DNA of 64,000 nt from Mesostigma viride (taxonomy: Eukaryota > Streptophyta > Mesostigmatophyceae > Mesostigmatales > Mesostigmataceae). Location of the stretch: positions 1,010,590-1,074,589 of the forward strand of contig RPFO01000132.1 in assembly GCA_009746045.1 (NCBI GenBank), given 5' to 3'. The notes under the pieces are model-generated. The model was given only the letters and a program-made list of their open reading frames with translations. It searched no databases and was not told the DNA's origin. The first letter of the stretch is position 1, and each line of letters starts with the position of its first letter. The position numbers and the translations under genes are program-made. Below are positions 24,626 to 42,757 of the stretch, piece by piece.

Positions 24626-27134
24626 CTGACTTGCACTCAGCGCGATGCGCAGCAAGCTCAAGATATGCCAGGACGCATCCACCATCACCCTCCGGCTGCT
24701 ACCTCACCATCCCTACCATCGCCCTCTGCCATGACCCATCCCTGAAAGAGTCGTGTCAGTGCCATGACAACCCCGATGTGTGCATGCTGGCACGTACGGT
24801 GATGGCCTCACCTTGGTGATGACGCCGATGGTGCGCACGCCTGCAGGTTGCAGAGGCATCGATGACACCGATGGCACGGACGCAAGCATGGTCACAACGC
24901 AGATGGCAAGGAAAGGCAGGCAAGGTTATGTTACTGGAGAGGCAGGCAAGGTGATTTTACTGGAAAGGCAGGCAAGGTGATTTTACTGGAAAGGCAGGGA
25001 AGGTGATTTTACTGGAGAGGCAGGCAAGGTGCTATTACAGGAGAGGCAGGCAAGGTGATTTTACTGGAAAGGCAGGCAAGGTGATTTTACTGGAGAGGCA
25101 GGCAAGGTGCTATTACTGGAAAGGCAGGCAAGGTGATTTTACTGGAGAGGCAGGCAAGGTGATTTTACTGGAGAGGCAGGGAAGGTGATTTTACTGGAGA
25201 GGCAGGCAAGGTGCTATTACAGGAGAGGCAGGCAAGGTGCTATTACTGGAAAGGCAGGCAAGGTGATTTTACTGGAGAGGCAGGCAAGGTGCTATTACTG
25301 GAAAGGCAGGCAAGGTGATTTTACTGGAGAGGCAGGCAAGGTGATTTTACTGGAGAGGCAGGCAAGGTGATTTTACTGGAAAGGCAGGCAAGGTGATTTT
25401 ACTGGAGAGGCAGGCAAGGTGCTATTACAGGAGAGGCAGGCAAGGTGCTATTACTGGAAAGGCAGGCAAGGTGATTTTACTGGAGAGGCAGGCAAGGTGC
25501 TATTACTGGAAAGGCAGGCAAGGTGATTTTACTGGAAAGGCAGGCAAGGTGCTATTACTGGAAAGGCAGGCAAGGTGATTTTACTGGAGAGGCAGGCAAG
25601 GTGCTATTACTGGAAAGGCAGGCAAGGTGATTTTACTGGAGAGGCAGGCAAGGTGATTTTACTGGAGAGGCAGGGAAGGTGATTTTACTGGAGAGGCAGG
25701 CAAGGTGCTATTACAGGAGAGGCAGGCAAGGTGCTATTACTGGAAAGGCAGGCAAGGTGATTTTACTGGAGAGGCAGGCAAGGTGCTATTACTGGAAAGG
25801 CAGGCAAGGTGATTTTACTGGAGAGGCAGGCAAGGTGATTTTACTGGAGAGGCAGGCAAGGTGATTTTACTGGAAAGGCAGGCAAGGTGATTTTACTGGA
25901 GAGGCAGGCAAGGTGCTATTACAGGAGAGGCAGGCAAGGTGGTATTCCTCGTCAGTTCAGTGGGCGAAGTAAGCGGCTCACATTAATCAGGGGCAAGCCA
26001 CCATGGTACAGGGGGGACAAATGAGTGGTCGTCATCCGCCACGCTACACAGGTTGTGTTCACTTTGGACAGCATGTTCACTCTAAGTATATTCATGGGCA
26101 AAACAACAGCAGCCCTCGTCCCTGTGGGCAGCACAGATTCAAAATCATCTCCAGCCATAGCAGCCCCAGTCAACAAACCCACAGCAGGGGCCCTCCATGC
26201 CACCGAGAAAAAAGCATACACAAGACATGCACTGGCATGAGCCCCCAGATAGGGCAGTGTTTCTAGTTTATGGCATCGCAAATGGTTCCATCGCTGCTGG
26301 CCGCATATGGAAGTGTCGTGATTACCTAATTGGATAGTATCCCGCACCATCACTAGTAGACCCATATCCATGCCTCATCCGTCATTAATTATTTAATTAA
26401 TTAATTAGTTATACACGTGCTCCCGTTGGGGAGTCACGGAGCACCCGAGTGCTTTTGATCCCTGAGTATGTACAGCGGGCAGGGGGCAGAGACCCCCCCC
26501 TTCCCTCATGCCCCAGGCATGCCACAGGGTGCACAATCGGACCCCTCGAAACGATTCCGCACCCCCATTGGGTTCAATATGACCCGTGTGAGCATTACAT
26601 TACTTTGTTGACGCGAGCAAACAAGTACTGCTAGGCGAGGCACATAGCTAGGCTGGCAGCATCCGTCATCCATCACCCATCACCCATCCTGCCCCCATCG
26701 CGCACATTTCCCCCCACCCTCACCGGCCGGGTCCACCATCCGCGCAAGCTGGAGCGCGTCGCTGTTCGCCAGGTCCGCGTTGGCCGGTGACACTGCCAGT
26801 ATCACGCTCGTGTCGTGCTGGATGTAGCCCAGCACCATGGCGCGGATGCGGCCCTCGATGTCGTCGGGTTGATCGCCCACAGGGACCTTGATGATGCCCG
26901 GCAGGTCCACCAGCGTGATCGTCAGCACGTGTGGGGAGCAGATCTTGAGGCGGATCTGCTTGTCCGAGACGCCGTAGTTGCTGCCGGTCTATTGTTGGAC
27001 GTTGGGAGGCAAAAACAGAGGCAGGGGCAGAAGCAGAGAGAGAGGGAGACATATAAAGAGAGAGAGAGAGGAGAAGGGGAGTATGTGTGTGTCTGTGTGT
27101 GTGTGTGTGTGTTTGAGTGAGTGAGTGAGTGAGT

Positions 27135-27230
<96 letters not shown>

Positions 27231-28166
27231 CAGAAGCAGAGGCACAGGCAGAGGCAGGGGCCAGAGGCGCAAGTCGCGTTGGGGATGGTTGCGCGGGGGT
27301 GCCGGGGAAGATTATGCGGAATGGATGTCAGCTTAGTGGCAAGGAGAGAGATGAGGATTTATGCGGTAAGAGCTTGTGGTAGTGAAAATTGAAGACGTAT
27401 TGGGCCCTAGTGGAGGTAGCATGGGCCAGGGTGACACTGCCAACTGGCCACTATGTCTTTGCAACCTCCTGGCTTTGAAAGCGCGACACGTCAAGTCTCC
27501 CATTGACATGGGAAAAAATGCGACCGACCGCCAAGAAAGTGATACGAGTAAACATCACTACAGACCCCTCATGTGACAGACCTGAAAAAGAAAACTGCAG
27601 GGAAGTGAAAGAAGGCGGTGAGTACATATATCTATTGACAAATAGCTGGATCATACCTCTCTGTCAGTCTCGGCCTTGATTTCCTCCCTAATTTCGTCAA
27701 AATTATACCACAACTTTCCCGGGGCATGTAGGAATTCCCCCCATTCATCTCCTTCATCCGACTGGCCAGCCGGCGTATGGACGAGCTGAAGCACCAACGG
27801 ACGGCGGGTGCATATCCCAGCTCCCCGGGGCAAAAAATCCCTCCCGACTAAAGCCTCCAGCACGCTTGATTTTCCACTGCTTTGACTACCAACTACAACC
27901 ACCTGCGGCAGCTCTACCGGGGGGGCTGTCCTGAGATGCGCAAATATGTCTTGAAGCTTGTTTACAATAGGGATAACAGCCTGGCCTAAGCCACCTGCAG
28001 GAGGGCGTGACAAGGTCCTCCCTAAACTCGCGTGCGCATCGGTTGCAGACCAGCCTTGCTTCGACGGAGTTGAGTTCATTCTGGCTGTCTCGTGCATGTA
28101 TGTGCCGGATTCGAAGTCCCGAGGGGGGGCGTCCCTGGCAACAGTCATTTGCTGCGCCTTCGACAT
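7991..28166 (-). CDS. DRP3: Dynamin-related GTPase, DRP3/Dnm1 class (18-exon model, 893 aa)
   Basis: A large GTPase that assembles on membranes, as in mitochondrial and peroxisomal fission. Exons in coding order: 27657-28166, 26724-26988, 24812-24840, 23380-23481, 21631-21759, 21053-21169, 19801-19840, 19465-19571, 19004-19096, 18311-18403, 17517-17660, 16646-16723, 15625-15714, 11442-11579, 10385-10531, 9612-9664, 8776-8875, 7991-8437. All junctions are GT-AG and in phase. Visible motifs: P-loop GSQSSGKS (93-100), DLPG (198-201), TKLD (267-270), stalk segments such as [20 protein letters not shown] and [31 protein letters not shown] (547-557), and the GED with [20 protein letters not shown]. 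There is no PH or proline-rich domain, which points to DRP3/Dnm1. The 30-aa exon 15625-15714 and the 5' edge of exon 11442-11579 are the least certain. The start at 28166 is chosen because the in-frame ATG at 28274 adds non-conserved sequence. The Ser/Gly-rich tail of about 135 aa after the GED is unusual. Confidence 0.93.
8666..8698. repeat. Intronic copy of a dynamin exon 3' edge and donor
   Basis: CTCACCTGTGTGGCCCGCTC and the following CAGCGCGTCA repeat the true exon edge at 8771-8801 with two mismatches. On the minus strand the copy keeps a CAG|GTGAGA donor, which fits the consensus better than the presumed real CAG|GTGGGT. Confidence 0.85.
8924..9187. repeat. 43-bp minisatellite, 6 copies, in dynamin intron
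   Basis: GTTTTGCGACAG recurs at 8941, 8986, 9029, 9072, 9115 and 9158, giving a 43-bp period (one 45-bp step). The array lies in the intron between the exons 9612-9664 and 8776-8875. It stays open in several frames on both strands, but I treat it as non-coding. Confidence 0.93.
9665..10384. other. Dynamin intron without array
   Basis: About 720 bp between the exons 10385-10531 and 9612-9664. I see no tandem array, conserved exon or RNA gene, only AAGAAAACA-rich and CCCACA-rich low-complexity patches. Confidence 0.6.
10575..10735. repeat. Degenerate (CACACATG)n low-complexity tract
   Basis: Imperfect CA/CATG repeats just upstream, in gene sense, of the GED exon. Antisense frames give Cys/Val-rich strings with no biological meaning. 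Confidence 0.85.
12240..14515. repeat. 58-bp minisatellite, about 39 copies, in the largest dynamin intron
   Basis: The unit runs from GGGTGGCACAACTTGG through GTCCAGCAACTGACTGG and GTACATGGTCTCCACAT, with a strict 58-bp period. Copies are nearly identical and differ mainly at one position (ACTTGGAGTGG or ACTTGGGGTGG). Because 58 is not a multiple of 3 and the minus strand of the unit lacks stops in every frame, each minus frame is open for hundreds of codons (up to 765). The location between the dynamin exons 15625-15714 and 11442-11579 argues that these frames are artefacts of an intronic array. Confidence 0.97.
14516..15624. other. Dynamin intron remainder; no exon recognised
   Basis: Contains (TTAA)n at 14895-14908 and scattered open frames on both strands. 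No conserved dynamin segment was seen, but the variable linker of this family is poorly conserved, so a small extra exon could be missed. Confidence 0.5.
15770..16040. repeat. Tandem repeat of about 97 bp (48-bp subunits), AAC/ACC-rich
   Basis: CAACAATCAACACCCACAAC and CAACACTCACAACAGGGAAA alternate, with GGGAAACACCCGCAG at 15884 and 15981. The array sits just upstream, in gene sense, of the putative 90-nt dynamin exon 15625-15714. Confidence 0.88.
16402..16674. repeat. 39-bp array, 7 units, the last overlapping a dynamin exon 3' edge
   Basis: Units start at 16402, 16441, 16480, 16519, 16558, 16597 and 16636. The seventh contains the true end of the exon 16646-16723 and its AAG|GTAATG donor. 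On the minus strand the period is 13 codons, there are no stops through the array, and the first two intronic units still carry AAG|GTAATG. Confidence 0.95.
17125..17310. repeat. Interstitial TTTAGGG telomere-like repeats
   Basis: GTTTAGGGTTTAGGG occurs in several short runs (about 17127, 17161, 17284) separated by about 40-bp spacers containing CGTCCGCATGAAA or variants. TTTAGGG is the plant-type telomere unit. Confidence 0.85.
17908..18140. repeat. (CCCACA)n hexanucleotide array, about 37 copies
   Basis: A nearly perfect hexamer run in the intron between the dynamin exons 18311-18403 and 17517-17660, followed by C-runs. It is transcribed as GGGUGU repeats in the gene sense. Confidence 0.97.
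18911..18939. repeat. Intronic copy of dynamin exon 19004-19096 donor edge
   Basis: CCTCACCTCGGGCACAAACA plus GCAC is repeated from 18998-19022. On the minus strand the copy ends CCCGAG|GTGAGG, so it keeps an apparently functional donor. Confidence 0.9.
19208..19262. repeat. Intronic copy of dynamin exon 19004-19096 acceptor edge
   Basis: About 55 bp repeat 19077-19131 with few mismatches, 131 bp away, including the exon start (GGTCCACCTC) and the CTGAT(C/T)GTGG acceptor side. Both edges of this one exon therefore have partial duplicates in the flanking introns. Confidence 0.9.
19865..19945. repeat. Duplicated G-rich segment of about 47 bp
   Basis: GGGGGGCGAGTGAATATTGA and GGGGGGCGAGCAAATATTGC, each followed by GGGGGTTAACA, form a two-copy tandem repeat in a dynamin intron. 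Confidence 0.85.
20535..21012. repeat. 75-bp minisatellite, about 6.4 copies
   Basis: ACGAATATCGAACACACCAA recurs with a 75-bp step (for example 20609, 20684, 20759, 20834 measured at CGAATAT). The array starts about 45 bp into the intron after the dynamin exon 21053-21169. Each unit contains a degenerate match to that exon's end (minus strand GTCAAGGACTTGGTGTG against GTCAAGGACGGGGTGGG). The period is 25 codons, so frames stay open on both strands. Confidence 0.95.
21866..21982. repeat. Two intronic copies of dynamin exon 21631-21759 acceptor edge
   Basis: GGGGCGCCCGCCGTCCACAT (21868) and GGGGCGCCCGCCGCCCACGT (21958), each followed by CCTGG, repeat the true exon start at 21739-21763. Weaker similarity extends into the flanking intron, giving a degenerate 90-130 bp tandem structure. 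Confidence 0.88.
22490..23192. repeat. 18-bp minisatellite, about 36 copies
   Basis: The unit GACAACGGTTGGGGATGC, with variants (GGGGTGC, GGGTTGC, AACAACGG), repeats in the dynamin intron between 21759 and 23380. The period is 6 codons, so both strands hold open frames over 750 nt long. These are shadows of the repeat. Confidence 0.96.
24544..24622. repeat. (CA)n microsatellite
   Basis: About 39 CA dinucleotides with a few CG interruptions, in a dynamin intron. Confidence 0.98.
24905..25945. repeat. 26-bp minisatellite, about 40 copies
   Basis: The unit is GGAAAGGCAGGCAAGGTGAT plus TTTACT, with alternating variants GGAGAGG/GGAAAGG and GATTTTACTG/GCTATTACAG. Higher-order blocks (for example 25003-25190 against 25185-25370) indicate block duplication. 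It lies in the dynamin intron upstream of the 29-nt exon. Confidence 0.97.
26380..26640 (-). mobile_element. TTAA-tailed retroelement 3' fragment (family A) in dynamin intron
   Basis: TTAATTAATTAATTAG is followed by CACGTGCTCCCGTTGGGGAG and TCACGGAGCACCCGAGTG. It is collinear with 2516-2700. Minus orientation means it is sense relative to the dynamin transcript. Confidence 0.8.
27045..27230. repeat. (GT)n / (GAGT)n / (GA)n compound microsatellite
   Basis: A GT run at 27082-27111, GAGT repeats to 27138, then about 46 GA units to 27230, in the first dynamin intron of this model. It reads as a pyrimidine run (TC) in the gene sense, about 60 nt upstream of the exon 26724-26988 acceptor. Confidence 0.97.
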
Positions 28167-29143
28167 AGCATAATTTTTCCCGTGTAAAATGGCTAGCAGC
28201 CACCCATTCGGGCGCCGTCCTGCTGCCGGAAAAGCCCCTCCCGAGGGCAATTCCACGAAAATGGCGACCTGCACCGTGGTGTTTTCGTTGTCGACTTGTC
28301 CAGAATGATGGACGAGCTGTGGCGCACAGGAGGCAAATTGAAAAAGAGTTGGAGGGACAAGTGGCAGAAATATCTAAGCCGGCTAAGCTTCAGTACGTCA
28401 GGTCAATCTTCGGCGAGCAGGTACATTCTTCGTGACACGATACTACATGTAGCCGTCATGAAGATACTATATTAATCCTTGAAGTTATTTCTGAATTATC
28501 GTTGGCAACAACAATTAGTAGGAATAGGATCTGTACGGTGTACCACACTACCGGGGTATGTCCTGTCAGCAGACAGCATAAACAAAATTGGTTGAAGTTG
28601 TATTGGACGAGCGTGCGGGCTCGTGCGGGCTCGTGCGGGCCTGCGGGGCGAAGGCGTTAGCACTTCGCACGTGATAGATGACCGCCCCAATAATAAATGG
28701 GTTCAAGTACATGGCGTGGCATGAGACGAGCGTCTAGCCACCCGTTTTGTTGGTAACACACACGCTCAGAAGCCGTGAGCGAGTGGCCGGGCATCCAGCA
28801 CTCTTAGGCTTTCCGCAAGAACCTGAGTCATCGGCAGTCGTTGGAATGCTTGGCTGCCGGCCATGCGTTATATGGCAACATCCGGGGGCAGAGGATGGGA
28901 CGGTGGTCTCCAATTACATCGCGTAGATGAAACCTTTGTTCTTGTGGGCAAATGTAAAATGTCTGATGACAATTACCGGGGGAGCCTTTAGAGAATGACA
29001 TTACATGGAATGGGTAATTGAATAAGCCGATGTACTCCCATCAGTAAAAGAATTCCCAACAGTCTTTGGTGTCAGGTTGTTATAGATCCCTGCCGATATC
29101 GCGGCATCACAATCTAAGCTTCCAAGTAGAACAAGCGATAGCC
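28167..29143. promoter_or_regulatory. Divergent intergenic region, dynamin (-) / SPRING (+)
   Basis: About 1 kb separates the two divergently oriented start codons, so both promoters should lie here. A 12-bp triplicate (GTGCGGGCTC) occurs at 28613-28640. I found no confident TATA box or other element; assignment as a shared promoter is by position only. Confidence 0.5.
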
Positions 29144-37962
<8,819 letters not shown>

Positions 37963-39142
37963 GGTGGGGAGGATGGACAGGATGGATGGGTGAGTGGGTG
38001 GTGGCCCACCTTTGGAATTAGCTCTACCGCTATTGGGGGTGGGTAGGTATGTGGAGGGGTGTCCAGAGGGGTGGAGGCGTGGAGAAACGGAGAGGTTGAG
38101 TGGAGGGGACACTTGGGGTTGGGTGACATTTGACGTTTTACCATGGGACGCTTGGCCAGCGCCTGCTTTCACTACACAACCTGGTTCAGGGGCCATGGCC
38201 CAGTCGATGCGGCGCCTCCCGTTGATGTGACGGCCCTTGAGGGTGGATATCCCTCCCCGGAGCACAGCCCCTCAGAGCTGCCTCTGTGCTGTCCTTCTCC
38301 TGCTAATTGGAACTTGCATATGGCACTAGTGGCTTGGTTGGTTTGTCCAGGCTGTTTGCCTCGTCGGCACTCCCATGCGTATAATCCCCTCGCCCGATGG
38401 CATGCCGCATGCCGCATCAGAGAAATTTCCAAAATTCTGGTGTACGTGCCTTCGACCACTGGGCACCAAATTAAAGGTAGCTGCCCTTTTGTTTCGCGCA
38501 GTTGGCTGCACGCGAAGTGAATGGCCTCGCACATGTCACCGATGCATCCCAGCAGCGCACATTGTGATATTTCTTGGGATTGGTAATAGAATGTGGATGG
38601 AATGTGACAGGCGAACCACAGCAGGTGACATCTGCTGCATCATTGCTTGCAACAGATTGCCTCATCCGAGTTGCGAGGTAGCCATCAAGACAGGCTTTTG
38701 TGGCTGACAAGCAAGGTTGCTGTTGTCTGTGATGGTGTGTGTTTTTGTGTGTGCATGCGCGCGTGCCATGCCTCTCATCCCACAGAAACCGAACACTTGC
38801 TTGGTAAATGCGAGAGAGGAGCTGTTTGCCTGCAACGGCAAGCATCCACATGCGCGCCGGATGTGCCCCTGCTATTAGCGACAATGCAAGGAGCCAATTT
38901 CTGGGTGGCGAAGTAACGAGCTGATCGCATTATTCATAGGTGAATCGTGTGTAATAGCTAGGGCTTTCTTTAGAAAAGGGATATCTGTAGGGTGGAAACC
39001 GTTAGGGCAGGAAATAGATAAGCTGTGTCCCCACCTGTATCGGCCAGTTTCACATTTCAATGCCTAGTATCGAGTGAACGCATGTGTAGTATTCCTACGC
39101 ACCACTCTCATGTAGTTCGTCTAGCACAACTTCCTAATTACT
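37963..39142. other. No gene recognised (3' flank of SPRING gene)
   Basis: Overlapping short open frames on both strands without a recognisable domain. The SPRING 3' UTR must begin here, but I see no clear polyadenylation signal close to the stop. Confidence 0.5.
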
Positions 39143-39205
39143 GGCACCACTCTCCGGTAAAGAGTTTTTTCGCAGTGAGTTATAGTTTGGGATGCCTTCA
39201 GTTCA
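39143..39205 (+). mobile_element. Partial copy of a tRNA-like SINE (5' part)
   Basis: CACCACTCTCCGGTAAAGAG and TTTTTTCGCAG, then GGGATGCCTTC, match the 5' part of the element at 50.4 kb. The B-box end is missing. Confidence 0.55.
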
Positions 39206-40075
39206 GGATAGCCCTTTTGCTGTGGGATCTACGCTTACACGTCCGTAGCATATTGTTGTGTCACTTACTAGTTCACTACTGGTTGTTCGACTACGGCACG
39301 AGATAACCTATATCCCACTGTACGTAAGCAACAGTGGGTACTTAAATAGATTAAGCAAACTGTGTCACGTGAGCATAAATCCTGAAATGGGTACGTGGAC
39401 GTGGAATGAAATTTATCCATTCATTGACGCGCCTCCATTGGGAGAGTCACGGGGTACCAACTTTGAGTGTATGTACCTTTCATCCCTGTTTGATGCACAG
39501 CAAGGTGGCATGGGATCACCCCCCTTCTCTAGTTGCATGCCTTGAAAGGCAGGCCACTGCTCACTGGGAGAGTCTAACAACTAGCTACTGTGGGTGCAAT
39601 AAGGCTTCGAGATAGCAAGAGCGTAGCGGATACAGTAGGGCTGCCCCATGGTCCAGTTGCCACAGAAGTTGTCCAGGAATAGTTGTCTCATAGGCTAGGA
39701 ACTCAATTAGATCAAGGGTCCGGTCGGTTTGGCCTCTCCAGGAGCCTGAGGGCTATTAGGGGCATACCCAGGGTTTACCCACACACCCTGGTGGAATGGA
39801 ATGGGTGCCTATCTACTACCTCTAGTTGTATAGTTTTGCGGGTGCCCTGGCCGGCCGGCGCGAACCACATTATATGCATGAGACAACTTAGTCTCTATGA
39901 GACAACCGCGACTGGGGGGTCATGTAACCGCCTGCCAAGTCGCTTAAAGTTAAAATTAGTGCATGAGACAACTATGTGCACATAGTTGTCTCATGCATGT
40001 CCATGAAGAGATCGGCTTGTAATCTGCCCCCCAGACCATAAGATGCAAGTGGGGGCCCCTTCGGCCACCAAATCA
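39206..40075. other. No gene recognised
   Basis: Contains a perfect 26-bp palindromic segment at about 39960-39995 (CATGAGACAACTATGTGCAC and its complement) related to the GAGACAACC repeat family. No coding segment was recognised. Confidence 0.5.
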
Positions 40076-40345
40076 TCAGGATTAATTAATTAGGAACATA
40101 ACTCCTTTGGGAGTATATGTAGCACATACCCCAGAGAAGGGGCATATGGCCTATCATACATTCTAAGCTACTTCCTGCAAGGGTGGGAATGTAAACGACC
40201 CTTGCTCTAGGTGCACCAGGGCACTTGCAGCCCCATGATGTTCAAGCTATGCCCAGCTAAGGGGGAGCCTGTCATGGGGGGGAAGATCAGCATAGCTATA
40301 CAAAAGCTAGGGCATGGCGTCTCAGCAGAGAGTTACTCCCTGCAT
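40076..40345 (-). mobile_element. TTAA-tailed dispersed repeat, family B copy 3
   Basis: GATTAATTAATTAGGAACAT, then CTCCTTTGGGAGTATATGTA, CACATACCCCAGAGAAGGGG and CTACTTCCTGCAAGGGTGGG. It is collinear with the copies at 3950 and 5265. Confidence 0.75.
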
Positions 40346-40859
40346 GGGCACGGCATAATTAAATAAAGCTAGGCATCATCTGGAGGGTGGCTCATCATAG
40401 GCACACATGTACATGACTAAAAAGGCTAGGCCTCAGCTGGTATAGTGCCTGTAGTAGGCGGGCATGTACAATTAGGCCACTGTCTAACTATTCTACACTA
40501 CTGCTACTGTATTCCCCTAGGCTGGGGCTTCTGGTGTCGCTGGGGCCGCGGGGGTCGAGGGGGTCGCGTGCCAGGGCTTGTGGCCGACGTAGATGGCCGC
40601 CCCCTTCCAGTACACCGGCTGGCCCGCCTTGGTCTGCCGGAGCTGGAGGTTGGTCGGATCAAATCATCAGGATCATTGCTACAATTTGAGTAATTATAGA
40701 AAGTATTGCTTTGACTTGGCATGTCTTCTCGTCGGGAGCCATGCATGCATGCGTGTGGAGCCGCTTTCAAAAAGATGTGTATATTCGATCCGGACTGGTC
40801 TTGCATGAAGCAATGCCCGGGATGCCTGTCGAATGCTATTCTGATCAGGCACTCCGCAA

Positions 40860-41075
40860 AGGTGAAAACCATTTACGTTCAGTGCCGGGCCGCGGAAAAC
40901 GCGGAAAAACGCGATCTGCAAATGAATCCGACCGGAATCGAACTGGGGACCTCGATCTCGCACCAATTTTGCTGACTACAGGACGGACGTCTCCGGTTAC
41001 CATGGCATCGCCAAATTACACCTACAGTCATCCGCAAAAGTTCTCCTGTCCGGGGAGTGATGCAAGCCTTTCGGA
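40860..41075 (-). mobile_element. tRNA-like SINE, copy in minus orientation
   Basis: This is the reverse complement of the element at 47640-47830, with the shared block TTCTCCT...GGGGAGTGATGCAA at its start and GGAATCGAACTGGGGACC (40934-40951) as the complement of a pol III B box (GTTCGATTCC). It ends in AACGCGGAAAAACGCGATCT, also shared. I infer a tRNA-derived retroposon rather than a tRNA gene because no cloverleaf is apparent. Confidence 0.7.
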
Positions 41076-41204
41076 TTTGGTACTTGATAAATCACTCGAG
41101 ATCTGTGTGTAGGAGTACTACACACGTGTCTGCACGCGAGATCGACTTGTTCAGTCTCGCAACGTGAGACGGGCTGAACACGGCAATGCTATGCTCATGC
41201 GGGT

Positions 41205-41420
41205 CTCATCAATTAATTCATTAAGAACATACATCCGTGGGGAGGATATGTAACACACACGCATCTTATTGCACCCACGGAATTTGCCGGATCGATCCTT
41301 TAATCGTATCTGTGGCATGCCTCTGGCATCATGAAGGGAAAGGGGGGGTCTCTTCCCCTTTTCCTAAGCACTCCAGTGCTCCGTGACTCCCCAACGAGAG
41401 CGTGTGTTTTAATTAATTAT
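41205..41420. mobile_element. Family B stub (-) and family A 3' end (+)
   Basis: At 41212 a TTAATTCATTAA tract precedes CATCCGTGGGGAGGATATGT (family B, minus). At 41378 CAGTGCTCCGTGACTCCCCA plus ACGAGAGCGTG and TTTTAATTAATTA is a plus-strand family A 3' end. Confidence 0.65.
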
Positions 41421-41896
41421 GATAATTTAATTGCCTCGGAGAGCTAGATGGCCTGCGCAGGAGCAACAACTTTAGCCGGCAAGGCAGACCAGTGCATGCA
41501 TGCCAGTTGTCCAACTTAATGACATGCCGGCGCCGGGCATATTAATAAATGTCAAAGAGCTTGCCAATATGTAGGCTGACAATATGTAGTTGTCTCACTT
41601 AATAGCCCGGCGGCAGCTAGTGGAGCTGTCTGCATGCCCTAGCATGCTTGCAGATGGATATCGATGACATTAGTGGTATGAGCACCCATGAACGAATACA
41701 ATACTGCACTTCCATTGCCATGAAGCTTTGTATTTGATTATAATGCTATGATTGTCAAGTGCTATGCGTGTCAAGTGACACTTAACATATCGATTGTCAT
41801 CATCCCCTGGTATCGCGTTCCAATTCCCTAGCATCCTGCAATGTCCAGCTGGTTGGGTGCTCATCAAGACACGTCTAACGTCATCATAGAAGGGCC

Positions 41897-42757
41897 TCAC
41901 GTGACCGAGGCCCTCGTGGCCCTCGTAGGACTCTCAACATGGGCAGGTAGTTGGGACCTCAGCGCACCCAGGTGGGCCCTGAGGCGATCGTTCAGGTGTC
42001 GCACATGCCTTGTCAGCAGCGCCCCAGATGACAGCGACGCCACCAAGCCATTGACGCTAGCGGCGCCAGCGCCCCCGGTGCCATCGCGGTCAGTGCAGAA
42101 GGTCGCTCGTGAGCTGCTCGCGCCGCCCTCCTGCGCCAGGCGTGCGCCATTTTCAGAAGCCTCCCCGCCCCGCACGCTGTCCCTTAGGAACGTTTCTAGT
42201 TCGACGAAGAAGGTGTGTGCATTTTCGATGTGCTTGCGCTTGGCTTCGCTGCTCGCGTGGGTATGCCGGATGGAGGAGATTTCCTGGACGACCTGCTCGA
42301 TCTGTTGCTCCGTCGCCAGCAGCTGCGAGCGAAGCTCTCGCTTCACCTTGGCAAGCCGCCGGAACCGCTTTTCCAGGTCAGCTTTTTCCACGGTCGCGGA
42401 ATGGTACGTTTCCAGGTGACTGCAGAGCAAGTTGCCAAGCTGCTGAAGAGCCTGTTCGTCGTTCTCATCAGAGGTGCAGCTCAGGGTCTCCTCGACTACC
42501 TCCGAGATCACACCGGAAACGATGCTGAAGACGCTGGAATGAAGAGAGTCACGCACTGCCTTTCGGCTCGAGTTAGGCGCTGGCTTTCGGCTTGGCTGCG
42601 ATTGCTCCTCATCATTGACTGGTGCAGCAGGCTGGTGCGCTTGTCTTGCGGAGCGTTGGGCGGCAGTTGCTGAAGATGCTAATCTCGCAGTTTTCTTGCC
42701 TTGCTCGCCGCCGTCAACTTCCTTAGCCGGCGAGGAGGCCCGCTTTCTAAGCTTCAT
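41897..42757 (-). CDS. Unrecognised coiled-coil protein, single exon (286 aa)
   Basis: An intronless open frame with no gaps. Residues 1-75 are basic and low-complexity, starting MKLRKRASSPAKE (possible nuclear localisation signal). Residues 80-105 (VFSIVSGVISEVVEE) look helical. Residues 118-195 are a strong heptad-rich coiled coil (ADLEKRFRRLAKVKRELRSQ, TEQQIEQVVQEISSI). A Gly/Ser-rich linker and a short helical tail (LLTRHVRHLNDRLRAHLGAL) follow. The architecture would fit a kinetochore, spindle or cytoskeletal coiled-coil protein, but I cannot assign a family. It is the longest frame here, and the opposite-strand frames are shorter and look like shadows. It is divergent from RPL18. Confidence 0.55.
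   Translation of the reverse strand: MKLRKRASSPAKEVDGGEQGKKTARLASSATAAQRSARQAHQPAAPVNDEEQSQPSRKPAPNSSRKAVRDSLHSSVFSIVSGVISEVVEETLSCTSDENDEQALQQLGNLLCSHLETYHSATVEKADLEKRFRRLAKVKRELRSQLLATEQQIEQVVQEISSIRHTHASSEAKRKHIENAHTFFVELETFLRDSVRGGEASENGARLAQEGGASSSRATFCTDRDGTGGAGAASVNGLVASLSSGALLTRHVRHLNDRLRAHLGALRSQLPAHVESPTRATRASVT

Noticed and set aside
12240-25945. CRISPR-like arrays
   Set aside because: The repeats are head-to-tail with no unique spacers, and the genome is eukaryotic.
41841-42419. Plus-strand 192-codon frame opposite the coiled-coil ORF
   Set aside because: Shorter than the minus frame, Arg/Ser/Cys-rich in the way antisense shadows are, and without helical pattern.
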